NCBI GenBank assembly: GCA_946807835.1
Contig: OX327683.1
Coordinates: forward strand, 4,345,001 to 4,409,000
Direction of reading: 5' to 3'
DNA from: Ailanthus altissimus
Lineage: Eukaryota > Streptophyta > Magnoliopsida > Sapindales > Simaroubaceae
DNA: 64,000 nucleotides
Shown: in pieces, positions 45,748 to 57,229 of the stretch
Layout: every line of letters starts with the position of its first letter
Position numbering within the stretch: the stretch's first letter is position 1
Notes under the pieces: model-generated
Databases searched by the model: none
The model's input: the letters and a program-made list of their open reading frames with translations, nothing else
What the model was told of the DNA's origin: nothing
Program-made: the position numbers and the translations under genes

Positions 45748-46290
45748 TGTTGACGTCGGCCCGAAAACCTATTTAATGGGCTCATTTGGATTCTTTCTTC
45801 TTGTATACATTAGTCCAGACCCAGTTGGATATTAAGCTCATATTAGGTACCTATTAGCATAGATGTCTTATTTAGTTAGAGTTCTGTTTTTTTTTTAAAT
45901 TAGGATTAGAATAAGGTTTTGAGTAGCCTATATAAAGACTTGACTTTTCATTGTAATGGATAATTCAATTCAATCAATACAACAATTACAATTTTTTTTT
46001 AATTTATCTTTTTCTCGTTTTAGCTTTCAACTCAAGATTTTTTTATCTTTGCTTGTTGATCTTTATACCCCAATTATGGAGTTTTGCTTGTTTTTCTCTA
46101 AGAAGTAACCCAAGCTCTACAATTTACTCATTATTTCATAGTCCAAGTTTTATCTTAGGCTTCGCTAGCTGTAAATAAAATTTAGCTTTGTCTTATTTAA
46201 TAAAAACTAACCTCAATTCTTTGAGAATTTAAAGTAATTCATACTTATAGTAGGACACCGGATATACACAAATCTATTCACTTAGTTTTT
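45748..46290 (+). repeat. Gypsy-C 3' LTR
   Basis: This starts TGTTGACGTCGG and is collinear with the 5' LTR for at least 480 bp, with many substitutions. The end lies near 46290, about 570 bp from the stop codon of NQR2. Confidence 0.7.
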
Positions 46291-46776
46291 ATACGCGATC
46301 AATTGGCAAAATTGAATATTTTGGGTATGTTAACAATTCCTCTATCCATATCATTTTATTTTCACACAATTAAAATTATATTTTGTGTTCAATATTTATT
46401 CGCTTATGTCTGCAAACAAATATTGTAACTTACTACAAAATCAATGAAAATTTGATAAATATGTCAGATAATAGGAAGTAACTGGCAAATTCTCCTAAAA
46501 ATAATAGCACAAAACATGTTAATAGACAATGTCATATATTTATAAACATGGTAAATATATAATACACATAAAACATATTTACTAGTTCAATTCTATTTAT
46601 GTAGATCAAAGTTCTATATTTCAGAGATAATACAGACCACACATATTATTCAGAAAAAGGCCAGAAAGATAAAAGAAAAATCATTACATAATTAGGAATA
46701 AATTTGACATGGAACTGCATGCTTAAATTACACACACACCGTGTATTTCACTTACCAATTACCATAATTCTCTTGG

Positions 46777-46782
46777 TTTATT
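46777..46782 (-). terminator. Possible NQR2 polyadenylation signal
   Basis: AATAAA on the minus strand lies 78 bp downstream of the NQR2 stop codon, a usual position for a plant 3'-end signal. Confidence 0.4.
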
Positions 46783-46859
46783 CAAATGTAAGTGCATACA
46801 ATGCAAAGACAAACTCTATATTTAACCACACAACAAAAGTACTACGAAATGATATTGTT

Positions 46860-48736
46860 TCAATATTTGGGTTGGAGTCTCAATGCAAATTCATGCAAAG
46901 CTACCAAAACGCCCTTCAATCTTTCCTTGGCCTCGGCATCAACCACGTTCCCTTCATCGTCGAACTTGGAAGGTTGCTGAGATGCGTTCAAGAAAAATTC
47001 AGGCTTGTTTATGAAGTGAAGGTCGAGGAAAACTCCGACCTGGCGAAGGTGGTACTGCGATCGCCCGCCGCCAAAGACACCTCCGGCGCTTACGATGGCC
47101 GCTGCCTTACCAGCCCAACAATTCGGTGGCCTTGATGCCCAGTCAATTGCATTCTTCAAAGGTGCTGGTGTTTAAAAGAAAGAATTTTTTTTTTGAGCAT
47201 TTTGAGATATATAGTTTGTTTCATGAATTGAATAGTAAACGTGCTTGTTGATAATTCATCAAATCTATCTAATTTTATATAAGATTGATTTAGTGAGAGA
47301 TGCCGTACACCTTATGAAGCATTTTTGCATAGGTAAGCCAAACTATATGTAATCCCTTTGTTGTTTCAAGTATTACCAAGTTATACTGATGTTGTTTCAA
47401 AATGCTCAAAAACTCTCGTCTTAGTTATGACATCAACGTCTTAAAATTATTTGTAGAGCCAATTTTGCTAATGTCAAATAATTATTTTTAGCATTATAAA
47501 ACAATAAAAGATAAGTGGATAATGTTGGAAACAACAAGATAAATAGTCACTACTCCATAAATAATAATGTAAACATGCGACGCTTTGTAAATAAAAACTA
47601 ACACTAAATTGATCCTTAGCCGTAGCTTAATTGGATGTAAATGCACAAAGCGTCCACAGCCATTCAAGTTTGAGTAAGTAAAGAGGTAGTGTTTCATGAA
47701 GTAGAGATTTCTCATTCCTATTTAAATCTCTTTTTTTTTTCCAAAAAAAAAAAGCTAATACTAAATTAGCAGTATAATGAACCCATAATTTATATGGTGG
47801 GCCTCTAAAATGTAAAAGTTAAAAATTATGAGACTAAAGTTTAACTTATGAACGGGTTATCGTGTTAAAGTTTAAATCTTGTACGGGCCAAAGTCTAAAA
47901 ATACTTACTATTAGGAATAAAATTGATAATGATAATAATTTTTTTAAAATTGTTTTTGGTCCCCTAGCCCTATTATAACTCCATTCTTAAATATAGTAAC
48001 ATCTGACAATACAATTAACTATAATTTGAATAACATCACTCAGATTATATTTCCCTTCTTTAATAATGTGGATAGTAGCAGAGCTACAGTAGGATTTAGG
48101 GGACATGACTCTCGAGCCTTAAAAAAATTCTGGCTCCACCCCTAAATGTGACTTCATGTTTCATGATAACCCAAACTAATGAACATAATTAGACTGATTA
48201 AAAATGTTTATATAGGCCATATATGTTTGCAACTCACAATCAAACAGTGACTATTTGGTCAAGCCACCTCCAAAGTTACAAACACATGTTATGTTTTTGT
48301 GTAGATCATATATGTAAATGAAAATGCATGCATGCATATATTTACCTGCAATGGAGTAATTGTACTCAGGGGAAGCAAAAAGGATGCTGTCAGCTTCTTG
48401 AGTTTTCTTTCGGAAAGCTTCAACCACCGGTGGAAAAGTTCCGTCGACTTCAAGATCAGTGTTTATCATCGGCAGTGCTGATATGTCTAAATGCTCTATC
48501 TCCATGCCGTTTATTGACTCCTTGGATATCTCAATTGCTACAATATTTAATCAACATTAAGTATCAGAAACTCCAGTCTATATATTAAAAAAAAAAGGCT
48601 TGCATATTCACATTGAGAGAGAAAAAAAAAAGTTACCAGAACGAATTAGAGCGAGATTGAAGGAGCCTTTGCGGATAGAACCACAAAGAGCTGCAACTTT
48701 GATAATTGGTTTTGTTGCTACAACTGCTGCCTCCAT
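46860..48736 (-). CDS. NQR: NQR2: NAD(P)H:quinone oxidoreductase (FMN type), 3 exons
   Basis: Exons on the minus strand are 48736-48637, 48537-48346 and 47164-46860 (100, 192, 305 bp), with GT-AG introns of 99 and 1,181 bp in the same phases as NQR1. The product has 198 residues. It shares Gly-Ser-Ile-Arg (19-22), Ser-Pro-Glu-Tyr-Asn (89-93) and His-Leu-Arg-Gln with NQR1. Differences include Gly-Gly-Val-Phe in place of Gly-Gly-Gly-Phe (residue 127) and Ala-Gly-Lys in place of Ala-Asp-Lys (residue 116). The frame is intact, so it is probably functional. A MULE starts 435 bp upstream of the ATG and a SINE-like repeat lies in intron 2. Confidence 0.92.
47615..47735 (+). repeat. SINE-like element in intron 2 of NQR2
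   Basis: An A-box-like stretch (cgtagcttaattggatgtaa) is followed by a B-box-like stretch (cattcaagtttgagt), antisense to the gene. It is absent from the equivalent NQR1 intron as far as can be seen. The ends are unclear. Confidence 0.45.
47940..48140. repeat. Transposon fragment in intron 2 of NQR2
   Basis: Phrases such as ggtcccctagccctattata, gtagcagagctacag and attctggctccacccct match text that recurs near 11.5 kb and 27.8 kb and is common in plant DNA-transposon remnants. No ends were resolved. Confidence 0.35.
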
Positions 48737-48842
48737 TTCTCTCCTGCAAAAATACAACTCTCTGCTCTTCTTGTGGCTCTTTATTTCAATTCTGAAGGGA
48801 GGACTTACATAAGTGGGCTAAATAAATAGCAAAAATGTTTGG

Positions 48843-48850
48843 TTTATATA
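48843..48850 (-). promoter_or_regulatory. TATA box candidate of NQR2
   Basis: TATATAAA on the minus strand, a consensus plant TATA box, lies about 107 bp upstream of the NQR2 ATG. Confidence 0.6.
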
Positions 48851-49170
48851 GAGAAAAATATTAGATACGATTCTGCTTCATGGTTCATGCTGTAATTTCA
48901 AAGGTTCCAATCCCAGTTGCCGTTTTTGAAGGAAACAAGAAAAAAAAAATGCAAAAGTTGTAGCTATCTTCTTTTCTTTTTTTAAAAAAGTAAAAAAAAA
49001 AAAACAAAACTCTGGCTGCCGTTTTTCATTTTTTCAAGAAAAAATAAAAATTTGCGTATTAAATGGGGAAGTTTGACTTGACAATTTGTGTGGTTATTAA
49101 AATAGACAGCGTGGGTGAGCAGGTTGGTGTTACGCACTGATGAGGTGTGGAGACGCAATAAAAAAATAAA

Positions 49171-49660
49171 GCGAAAATTTCGAAAATAACTCCAATTTTT
49201 TTAATAATTAAATTATTTTGACCACAGGCAACATTTTCATACTATTTGAGCCAAAGAGTAAATATTGCACCCGTTTTGCCCCTCTTTAATTTTTTTCGAA
49301 TATTTCATCTTTCGCACGAAACCTCTCTTTGCCCACTATCTCAAATCTACTCTATTTATTTAAAAACTTGCACATGGGCTTTAAATCATTATATTTTGAA
49401 TATTAAAAGTAAAAGAATAAATTGTGGGGCTGAAAAAAAAAATAGTGAGTTTTAAATTTAATGTTATTTTATTATATTTTTGTTATTCTATTAGTGTAAA
49501 TATTTAAATTTAGTGTTAAAAAAGTAGAATAATGGTTAAAAATGAGTGTAAATTATTAAAAATGATGAAAAATAGTGAAAAGTAATAAAAAATAGTCGAT
49601 TTTGATAGACGACTGCATCCTGTACAACTCACGTGCTAAAGCGTGGCAATTTAATAATTT
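49171..49660 (+). repeat. MULE left terminal inverted repeat
   Basis: The tip is gcgaaaatttcgaaaataac. Further in, gttattttattatatttttg and attctattagtgtaaatatt match the right end in reverse. The inner limit is near acgtgctaaagcgtggcaat, whose counterpart is cacgtggcaat at 56530. Confidence 0.8.
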
Positions 49661-50305
49661 TTTATTTTGTTTAATTTTTTATTTTTAAAATTTATTTAAT
49701 TAATTATTTAAATTTAATTTTTTGGAATTAATTTAATTTTTAAAATTTATTTTGTTTATTAAAATTTATTTTATTTAATTTTTATGTAAATTTTAATTAA
49801 TTAATTATATTAAATTTATTCAATTTCACTTTTTATTTTAAAAATTTATTTAATTAATTATTATTTTTTTAAGTAATTTAATTTTGTAATTAAATTTTAA
49901 TTTTTTTGAATTGTATTTAATTTTTTAATATAGGTAATTTATTATTTAATTTATTTACATACAAATTGTTATTTTACATGTAGGTAAATATTTGTTATTA
50001 ACTGAGTAAATTTATTTAGTTATCTGCTCATGTATTAATAATTTATTTCGTATTTTATATTTTTCAGAACTAATATGTGAGCATTTTGAAATCTAATGTA
50101 TCTCTCAATACAATCAATGGAACTCTCCCACATTCTTTGATGGTATTATATAATTAGAGGTGATTAGGTGCAGTATAAAATTACTCTAATATTTTAGGTT
50201 TATTCAAATACTATGAAGTTGAGATAATTTTACTTGAAAATGAGAATGATATTATCTTTTGGTTGAGCCTATAAAAAAAAAAAATTGACACTTCTATGTG
50301 TAACA

Positions 50306-51340
50306 ATGGATGTTCGAGCTCTCACATGTGAAAATAATGCAGAAACACCTATTGAGCAGAAACAAGTCTACCTTAATCAATTCATATCTGCAAGCAATAG
50401 CAACCAAGTGAGTAGTATAGCCCCAACAATTCCAACCCTTATGTTTATGCCAAATTCTCTAAATGATTATCATTATTCTCCTCCAATATTTAATGAAGAC
50501 CCAATTTACACATTTTATGATAGTCAAATATATGAGGATGATGGTAATGATGTTAGCATTGATGTTTGTATTGATATTGGTTATGATATTAGTAATGATG
50601 TTGGTTATGATGTGGACATTGATGATGAAAATGATAATGAAAATGACAATGATTATAAGAATGATGATGGTAGTAATAATATTGATTATCATGTTGGTAA
50701 TGATGATGAAAACGATGATAGAAACGATGATGGTTATAAGAATGATGATTATAGAACAGAAGTTGATGGATTGGATGACATATTAGAGGGCGAACCATGT
50801 ATATTTCTAAAACTTCTGTTCATAGGTTGCATAATGAGTATGTCTCATTAGTAAGAAAAGATAGGGTTCAAGTAGAAAACCTATTTCAGTTTATACCTCC
50901 AATACCACCGTCTGACTTGAATATATCAAAGAAGGTATCGTGTACTGGAATTGAAGATGTGTTTATGAAAAAGTTGAAGTAGAAAATCTATTTCAGTTTA
51001 TACCTCCAATACCATCGTCTGACTTGAATATATCAAAAAAGGTATTGTGTACTAGAATTGAAGATGTGTTTATGAAAAAGTTGTATAACAGTAAAGATGA
51101 AATTCACGAGACTATAAGCATACTAGCAATTAAAATTGGAGCTTCAAAGTTTATAAGTCCACCAAAGATCATTTTGAGGCGAAACACAATAATGAAAGAT
51201 GCAAATAGAGATTACATATAGTGTCGACAGAAGAGTGATAATTCTTCAATATGCAGAGAGTAGATGTAGAGCAAAATTATATTTTGGATTGATTACGGGA
51301 TGGTCATTGACAAACCAAGAATCGTATCGTTGGTAAAGTA
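50306..51340 (+). pseudogene. MULE transposase, N-terminal part (decayed)
   Basis: A frame from ATG 50306 to 50851 opens with Met-Asp-Val-Arg-Ala-Leu and holds an Asp/Asn-rich acidic stretch (50530-50780), as in the N-terminal regions of many plant MuDR-like transposases. After a frame change, Asp-Arg-Val-Gln-Val-Glu-Asn-Leu-Phe and Ile-Leu-Arg-Arg-Asn-Thr-Ile-Met-Lys-Asp follow; the latter is in the place of the MuDR DNA-binding domain. A roughly 105-bp tandem duplication (50872-51082) disrupts it. Confidence 0.6.
50872..51082 (+). repeat. Tandem duplication (about 105 bp) in the MULE transposase
   Basis: The phrases ctatttcagtttatacctcc, tctgacttgaatatatcaaa and gaagatgtgtttatgaaaaa occur in both 50872-50976 and 50978-51082, with about five differences. 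It was created after transposase function was lost, or itself caused the loss. Confidence 0.9.
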
Positions 51341-52690
51341 ATTAAAAATAAGTTTTTATCGGTAATTGGTGCTATAGTAGCTAAGTGCAAGTGTACACTA
51401 TCGTATCAAGTAATATAGTATTTAAGTCTAGATACGTTCTTACAGGGACTATACGATCTAATTATATCAATTGAGTACTAAAATTATAACTACTTAACTT
51501 TTATTCAGAGAAATCTAAAATCTAAAATCTAAAATCTAAAATTCAATTGCCTAACCTAATTCTATTAAATTTAACTAAACCTAAATAGCAATCAGACAAA
51601 TAGATAAATTCACTAGTTGATAACAATCTAAGGTATAGACTCATCCTCTAATATTTTATTAAACTCATTAACTTTTTAGTTAATCCCTTAATACAAATTA
51701 TTGGCTTAGACACTAATCTTATCACAAGTCTCTGTCGATAGTTAAGTAACTATATTACGCATTTTAACAACTATCTATATGTCTATAACAATCAGAATAT
51801 AATGTAATTCCTTAAGATCAAGTCTAAATCATACCATACATACCATCTAAGTGTATATCTATCATACATAGAACTTATAGTTGTTACCTTATGATCATAC
51901 ATTAAACTATCATAGGCTAAACACATGAATCTCTTTGTCAAGTTGATCATGATTCCTCAATCATTCATAATATTGGCTAGATATAATGAAAGTAATAAAC
52001 ACAAAATAGAATGAATTAATTATATGTATTAAGTTCATAAACTAAGAATCAATGAAATTCAATTATATACTAAGTTCAAAAGTCTAACCATAGAAATAAA
52101 AACTTAAGTCATGGTAAAATAAAAATATCTAGAACTTATCAATAATATCATCATAAAAATTATAGAAAACTAGAAAAATAAAAAGTTAAAGAGATAAAAC
52201 TAATTTTTTTTTTACAATCTTCAATCTTTTAGTTTTTTTTATTCTTCAAAAAATTGATATTTCTCTATCTTCTTCTCTCTCTTCTTGATTCTTGAATTAG
52301 GCTTTTTGATATTTTATTTATAAATTGATGTCTTCAATTTAGGATAAAATATCAAATATAAATAAGATTAGGATTATTATTAGTGCATAATTGTTCACAA
52401 GTTACTATTCACACAACGTCGCGGTGCTAAAGTTTGGGTGTTGTACATATTATTTTGTGCATTGCGAGGCTGGTACTGTAGCAAGTTATGGTAGAAATCT
52501 ATTGTAGCAGGTACTATAGCAATTTGATATTTTTTGCCTTATTTTTTTTTTAAATTTTCATCCCCATTTACTCCATTGATTCCAAACCTAAAAATAATAA
52601 TAAAACACATAAAAGTCAAATAATTTTAATTTAAACAAACAAATATTAAGTTTGAAAGATGAAAATATTAGACCTAATTAACCCTTATCA
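51340..52690. mobile_element. Non-coding insertion within the MULE transposase
   Basis: Coding-like sequence stops near 51340 and resumes near 52740 at the expected next part of the transposase. The interval starts with gtgcaagtgtacactatcg and an aatctaaaatctaaaatc repeat (51517-51540), and it has stops in every frame. It resembles the non-coding repeats common in plant genomes that begin with such text. The type and duplication were not resolved. A GC-richer patch with cgtcgcggtgc lies at 52420. Confidence 0.45.
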
Positions 52691-52739
52691 ATCGATCAGT
52701 AGAAATTATAGATCAAAGAAAATTCAAGCAGACATACAT

Positions 52740-54005
52740 TAAGAATTTAGTGTTGAGATAACATATACTTTAACTTGTTGAGCTAAGGAGCATGCATTCT
52801 GATTGATAAAAGGTGCTCTACTGGATTCATTTAGATTGCTTCCTGTAGATAGTTATATGTTAGAATAGCAGAACCCAGGTACAATTACTCACTTGAAAAC
52901 TAATGGTCATAATTACTTTAAATATTTCTTTATGGCCTAGGAATCATGCATCATAGGTTTTTAATCATCCATCTGTCCGGTGATTGTAGTTGATAGAATA
53001 GTTTTGAAAGATGCCTATCTTTGTATAATATTTATGGTCAAACTACATGGAGTAATTGGTGACCATCATAATCTATTTTTTGTATTTGATTGACATAATA
53101 ATATTAAGAGGGCTATTTGGGGTGTGTTTTAAAATGCATATAATGAGTTTTGCATCTTTCACTTGAAGGGGAACTTAGTGACAAAATACAAGTTATCAAC
53201 AAAAAAGTCTAAAATTGGGGATACTTAGCTATTTATTTTCTTGTTGCCAAGGTATATTGTCTTTTTGATTTTTAACATCTAATGAAAAGGATGTAAGAGA
53301 TGAAATCTAATGTAACTAATTATTTGGATGAGGATGTTGGTATGGGAAAATAGGTTCGATCAGCTGGTACTTTTAGAAGATACGATATCATGACAACTAA
53401 TATCACAGAGAGTATTGATACATTTGCAAAAGATGTAAGAAAGCTTCATATGACCAACTTGATTGAGTAGATATGAGAGCTACCGCAGCAGCGGTTTTAT
53501 AGTAGATAGGGGTAGCACAACGTATGACCTCTGTGTTGACGACTTAGAAAAATTGTAACGTGATGAAGCACAATAATAAATTTAATCTAATGAAAGTTTA
53601 CTTAGTGGATAATTATCGATTTGTAGTGAAGGACGGAGGTAGAGATAGAATAGTGGATATTCCGATGAAGACATATAGCTGTCAAAAGTTTGACTTTCAA
53701 TAATTAGCTTATCCCTATGCACTTGTCATATGCAAACATATGAGATTAGCGGACAAAAGTCTTTGTTCGACTTATTACATGTCTGAGTCTTTATTTTGTG
53801 TTTATAGAGAATTAGTATTTCTAGTTGACCATCCGTCAGATTGGATAGTCCCTGAGAAGTTGAGAAATATTGAGATTCAGCCTCTGATAGCACGTCATCA
53901 GGTAGGCAGAAGAAGGATGAAGCTGATTCCATTTCAAGATGAGAAACGATTGAAGATTGTTTGTTGTCATTGCAGACAACATAGACATAACCGACAGACA
54001 TGTTA
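52740..54005 (+). pseudogene. MULE transposase, catalytic and zinc-knuckle part (decayed)
   Basis: The order fits a MuDR-type transposase. Asn-Pro-Gly-Thr-Ile-Thr near 52870 is followed by Arg-Pro-Val-Ile-Val-Val-Asp (first catalytic Asp, near 52985; Cys-Pro here). Next are an Asp-His-like site near 53090, His-Leu-Lys-Gly-Asn-Leu near 53160, and Asn-Tyr-Arg-Phe-Val-Val-Lys-Asp-Gly-Gly-Arg near 53610. A SWIM-like region leads to a final knuckle, Cys-X2-Cys-X4-His-X4-Cys, ending at 54005. The last 88 codons (53740-54005) are open; upstream there are many stops. Confidence 0.75.
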
Positions 54006-54009
54006 AAAC

Positions 54010-56530
54010 TCAATAGCTTTATATAGTAGTTGATGTATATTTGTTTGTAAAAATAAAATTTATATTTAATCTCGAATTTCACTATATTGTTAGCCTAATT
54101 TATTATTATTATTTATTTTATGACCTGTAGGAGATAAAAAGAATGACTTGGACCCTGAGCCATAATTTATGCATCGATTTCACAAGTTGGTGGGTTTCTG
54201 TACGCGACTTATATACCTTTTTTGTCATTGGGACCTATAGTTATTTATTGTACTAGACTTTTGAACTTTAATTTGTATTATGCTATTTTGGGCATTTGAT
54301 GCTATAATGTCATTAACGTTATCCTAGGCATTTAGAAAATTGTTGATAAAAGATTTATAGATTTATTTTTCATTTCATGTTAATAGTTGTGAGTTATGGA
54401 TAAGTTATAGAAAGTTTGGAAGTATAGTAGTATGTGTTGGATTTCAAAAAAGTGTTCATATTAGTAAGTTGCAGTTTTGGGATATCCAAAAATAAGGGAG
54501 ACTCTATCAAAGTTTCAGTATAATTCCTATTATAGTGAGAGTTTATAAATGTTCATTGAACCGAAATTTTGTTTTACATATTATATGCCTTTATACATGC
54601 CTTTGTATTTTTAAATCACACCATTTATATTTATTCTACCGAAATTTTGACAAATTATTTTTTATTTTATGGATGTTCCCAACCTACAGATTATATAAAA
54701 AAAATATTTTTATACAATTATACATTATCTTTGTATACATCCATCAAACATAATTGCAACAAATAATTAAATAATTCAAATGTATATATATAAAATAGTT
54801 TGGATATCTATACATCTCGTCGAGCATTGGTCCACAAAGTTATAGCCATCTTTTGTCTAAAAAAGGCTCTAATCTCGAGAATGAAATCAAATGGTCAAAG
54901 CCAACATAAGTTACTTAATGAACATATAAGTAAATACACCACAATCCCCACTGTTAAACCACTGTTGAGGTATATCATCCTTTAAACGAATAACTAGAAA
55001 AGGCAATGTATCTATATTCACTTTTCCCCTTAACTCATAAAATCTACATCTGCGAAGATAAAACAGCATGACAACACTCAGAGATGCGATAAAATCTTTA
55101 ATCGATTGGTCAGAGCTTCCATTCACGCTAGAATTATATAGTGTAATCCTCATTTGAACAAAATCTACCTCTACTGCAAACTAATGTTGTTGATATTAAT
55201 TCAATGAAATATATAGCTACAAAAACCATTGTTGTTTTATTACACATTTATTGTATTTTAAATGATAAAAAATTATTACTTAAATTCTATTATCTTATTG
55301 ATCGCAACCCACATTTTATCACCAACTAAATCATCTTTTATTCTCTGTACATATGATAACAATGCTGCGTCCTATTGAATATCAGTTGGTGTACAGATAT
55401 TCACTAGGAATGCAATGTTGCATTTTACTATAATAATAAATCGAAGAAATTACTCACCAGGAATGCATAACCAAAAGTATATATGTTATATTATTCCTTC
55501 TCTTGACCGCAGCCTTTTCTTACTTTCATTAATTTTTTATCTGTCGCTATACTTAAGTTATTGTCAAGCACACTCCATGCAATCATGCCATATGAGTAGG
55601 CATTAAACTCTTCTAAATCATCTACGAGGCGAAGCAGAAAATACTGGATGACTTTAGTTTGGCCACGTGGCATCAATAATTTATGAAATAAATAAGACAT
55701 ACACATTTTCAAAGCATCTGTGTCATCGTTAGTGCTAAAATTAACCGCATTAAACTACGTATCTAACTCCCTGTAGGTCAACTCTATTTTATTGTTAAAA
55801 TATTTATCCCATAGTCTATTATATGGTTTCATGTTCAACTCTCTTACTAAAGAATAATCTCTTATTCTCAAACTCATAAATAAATAAAATTCTAAAGAGA
55901 GAATCTAATTCGCCTCTGGCATACAAGAAACCACAATTCTTCATATAAATTATTGGTATGCATTTGCCTTAATACAATCTCATGTATTAATATATCTAGA
56001 AATGAAATATCACGTGCATTAAAAATATGGCCAGATCATGTGGTCTAAATAATTATGTCTACCTTTCTATCAACTTCTTCTTGATCGAGTTAGCCCACAA
56101 ATTAGAGTAAGTACTGATTGACGAAAGATAGAACTTGTTTTTTTTGGAATTATATATGATTTGGAGAAGTTTTGCTTCTTGAAAAAAAATAATTATTAGT
56201 ACATGAGCAGATAATTAAATAAATTTAACCAATTAATAACAAACATTTATCTACATGTTAAATAACAATTTTGTATGTAAATAAATTAAATAATTATTTT
56301 TACCCATGTTAAACAATTAAATAAAATTAAAAAAGTTTAAATTTAAATAATTTTTTTATTAAATAAAAAATAAAATTTAAATATTAATTACATAAAATTT
56401 AAAAATAAAAATGAGACAAAATCAAATTAAAAAAATTAAAAAATTAAAAAATCAACTAATTAATTAAATAAAATTTAAATAAAATAAAATTTAATACACA
56501 AATGAAATAAATAAAAAATAATAAATTTCC
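54010..56530. other. MULE interior without recognised genes
   Basis: The sequence is AT-rich. Minus-strand frames at 54911-55153 and 55491-55712 contain readings such as Asp-Asp-Ile-Pro-Gln-Gln-Trp-Phe-Asn-Ser-Gly-Asp-Cys-Gly-Val-Phe. This resembles the Cys-protease (Ulp1-like) signature Asn-X2-Asp-Cys-Gly-Val-Phe carried by some plant MULEs, though with several stops. A captured Ulp1-like protease relic on the minus strand is therefore likely between about 55750 and 54890. Confidence 0.5.
54890..55750 (-). pseudogene. Ulp1-like protease relic inside the MULE
   Basis: On the minus strand the stretch near 54970 reads Trp-Phe-Asn-Ser-Gly-Asp-Cys-Gly-Val-Phe-Thr-Tyr-Met-Phe, close to the catalytic-cysteine motif of C48 (Ulp1-type) SUMO proteases. 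Upstream (55712-55491) lies Asp-Asp-Leu-Glu-Glu-Phe-Asn-Ala-Tyr-Ser-Tyr-Gly, also seen in plant transposon-linked Ulp1 proteins. Some plant MULEs carry such genes opposite to the transposase. Stops and gaps make it a relic. Confidence 0.55.
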
Positions 56531-57055
56531 ACGTGGCAATTGTTGCCACACTGTGCAACACGTAACTCCATGCACCAAGAATATAGGGCTCTGTGTCTTG
56601 CATGTGGCAGATCGATTTCAACCAATTTCAGCAATTTTTTACTGGTTTTTACTAATTTTGACAATTTATAACCATCTTCAATTATTATTTCACAGTCTTA
56701 ACAGTAAATCTAAACATTTACACTAATAGAATAACAAAAACAATAAAACAACATTAAATTCAAAGCTCTCCAATTTTCGCTAATTTTCAATTTTTTTAAC
56801 TCTACAATTGGTTCTTTTACTTCTAATATTCAAAATTTGATGATTTTGAAGCCAATCTACAAGGTTTGGAATAGATGGAGTGGATTTTATAGAGTTGTTT
56901 TGATAAAGAGGGTCGAAACTGAGTTGTTTTGAAAGTTTTTTCTGAGAGGGGGCAAAATGGAAAAGATTTTGATGCTTCAACTAAAATAGTATAAACTGTT
57001 AACTGTGTTAAAAATAATTTAATTATAAAAATGGGGTTATTTTTGAAAATTTCCC
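56530..57055 (-). repeat. MULE right terminal inverted repeat
   Basis: Read in reverse it starts gggaaattttcaaaaataac and follows the left repeat through aataatttaattataaa-like and gtttatactattttag stretches for about 500 bp. The right tip lies at 57055, immediately before AAAAATAAA. Confidence 0.8.
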
Positions 57056-57229
57056 AAAAATAAAAGTAAGATGAGAAATAACAATTGTGGCGTGGTCATA
57101 TTTAGTGTTGGCATGACTAGAATTTGTCTATCTAAATTTGAGATATGCATGGGGTTCTACGAGGCTATGATAAACTGTTTAAATATAATTTTTAGAATTT
57201 GAGGTATTTTTAATATTATAATAACTTAC

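Larger units (their letters stand above)
36487..46290 (+). mobile_element. Gypsy-C: Ty3/Gypsy element of Tat/Ogre type (decayed)
   Basis: LTRs of about 500 bp start TGTTGAC at 36487 and 45748. Inside, in order, are a gag relic, fused RNase H, a second RNase H-like domain, integrase, a 3.5-kb 3' region with an antisense plant-mobile-domain relic, and short tandem repeats. The second RNase H and the long 3' region with extra ORFs and tandem repeats are known traits of the Tat/Ogre lineage. The RT core is missing. A solo Copia-B LTR (38675-41102) and a MITE (42431-42711) are inserted. Numerous stops show it is dead. It lies between NQR1 and NQR2. Confidence 0.8.
49171..57055 (+). mobile_element. 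MULE: Mutator-like element, 7.9 kb
   Basis: The ends are long inverted repeats (left 49171-~49660, right ~56530-57055 reversed) sharing gaaaatttc and aaaataac near the tips. They are flanked by an exact 9-bp duplication, AAAAATAAA (49162-49170 and 57056-57064), the length typical of Mutator elements. Relics of a MuDR-type transposase lie inside on the plus strand, interrupted by about 1.35 kb of non-coding sequence. The transposase is broken, so the element is not autonomous. It lies directly upstream of NQR2, in the opposite orientation. Confidence 0.9.

Noticed and set aside
50459..50798. Overlapping ORFs rich in Ile, Met or His/Tyr
   Set aside because: They are alternative-frame and antisense readings of the gatgat/aatgat acidic tract of the MULE transposase.
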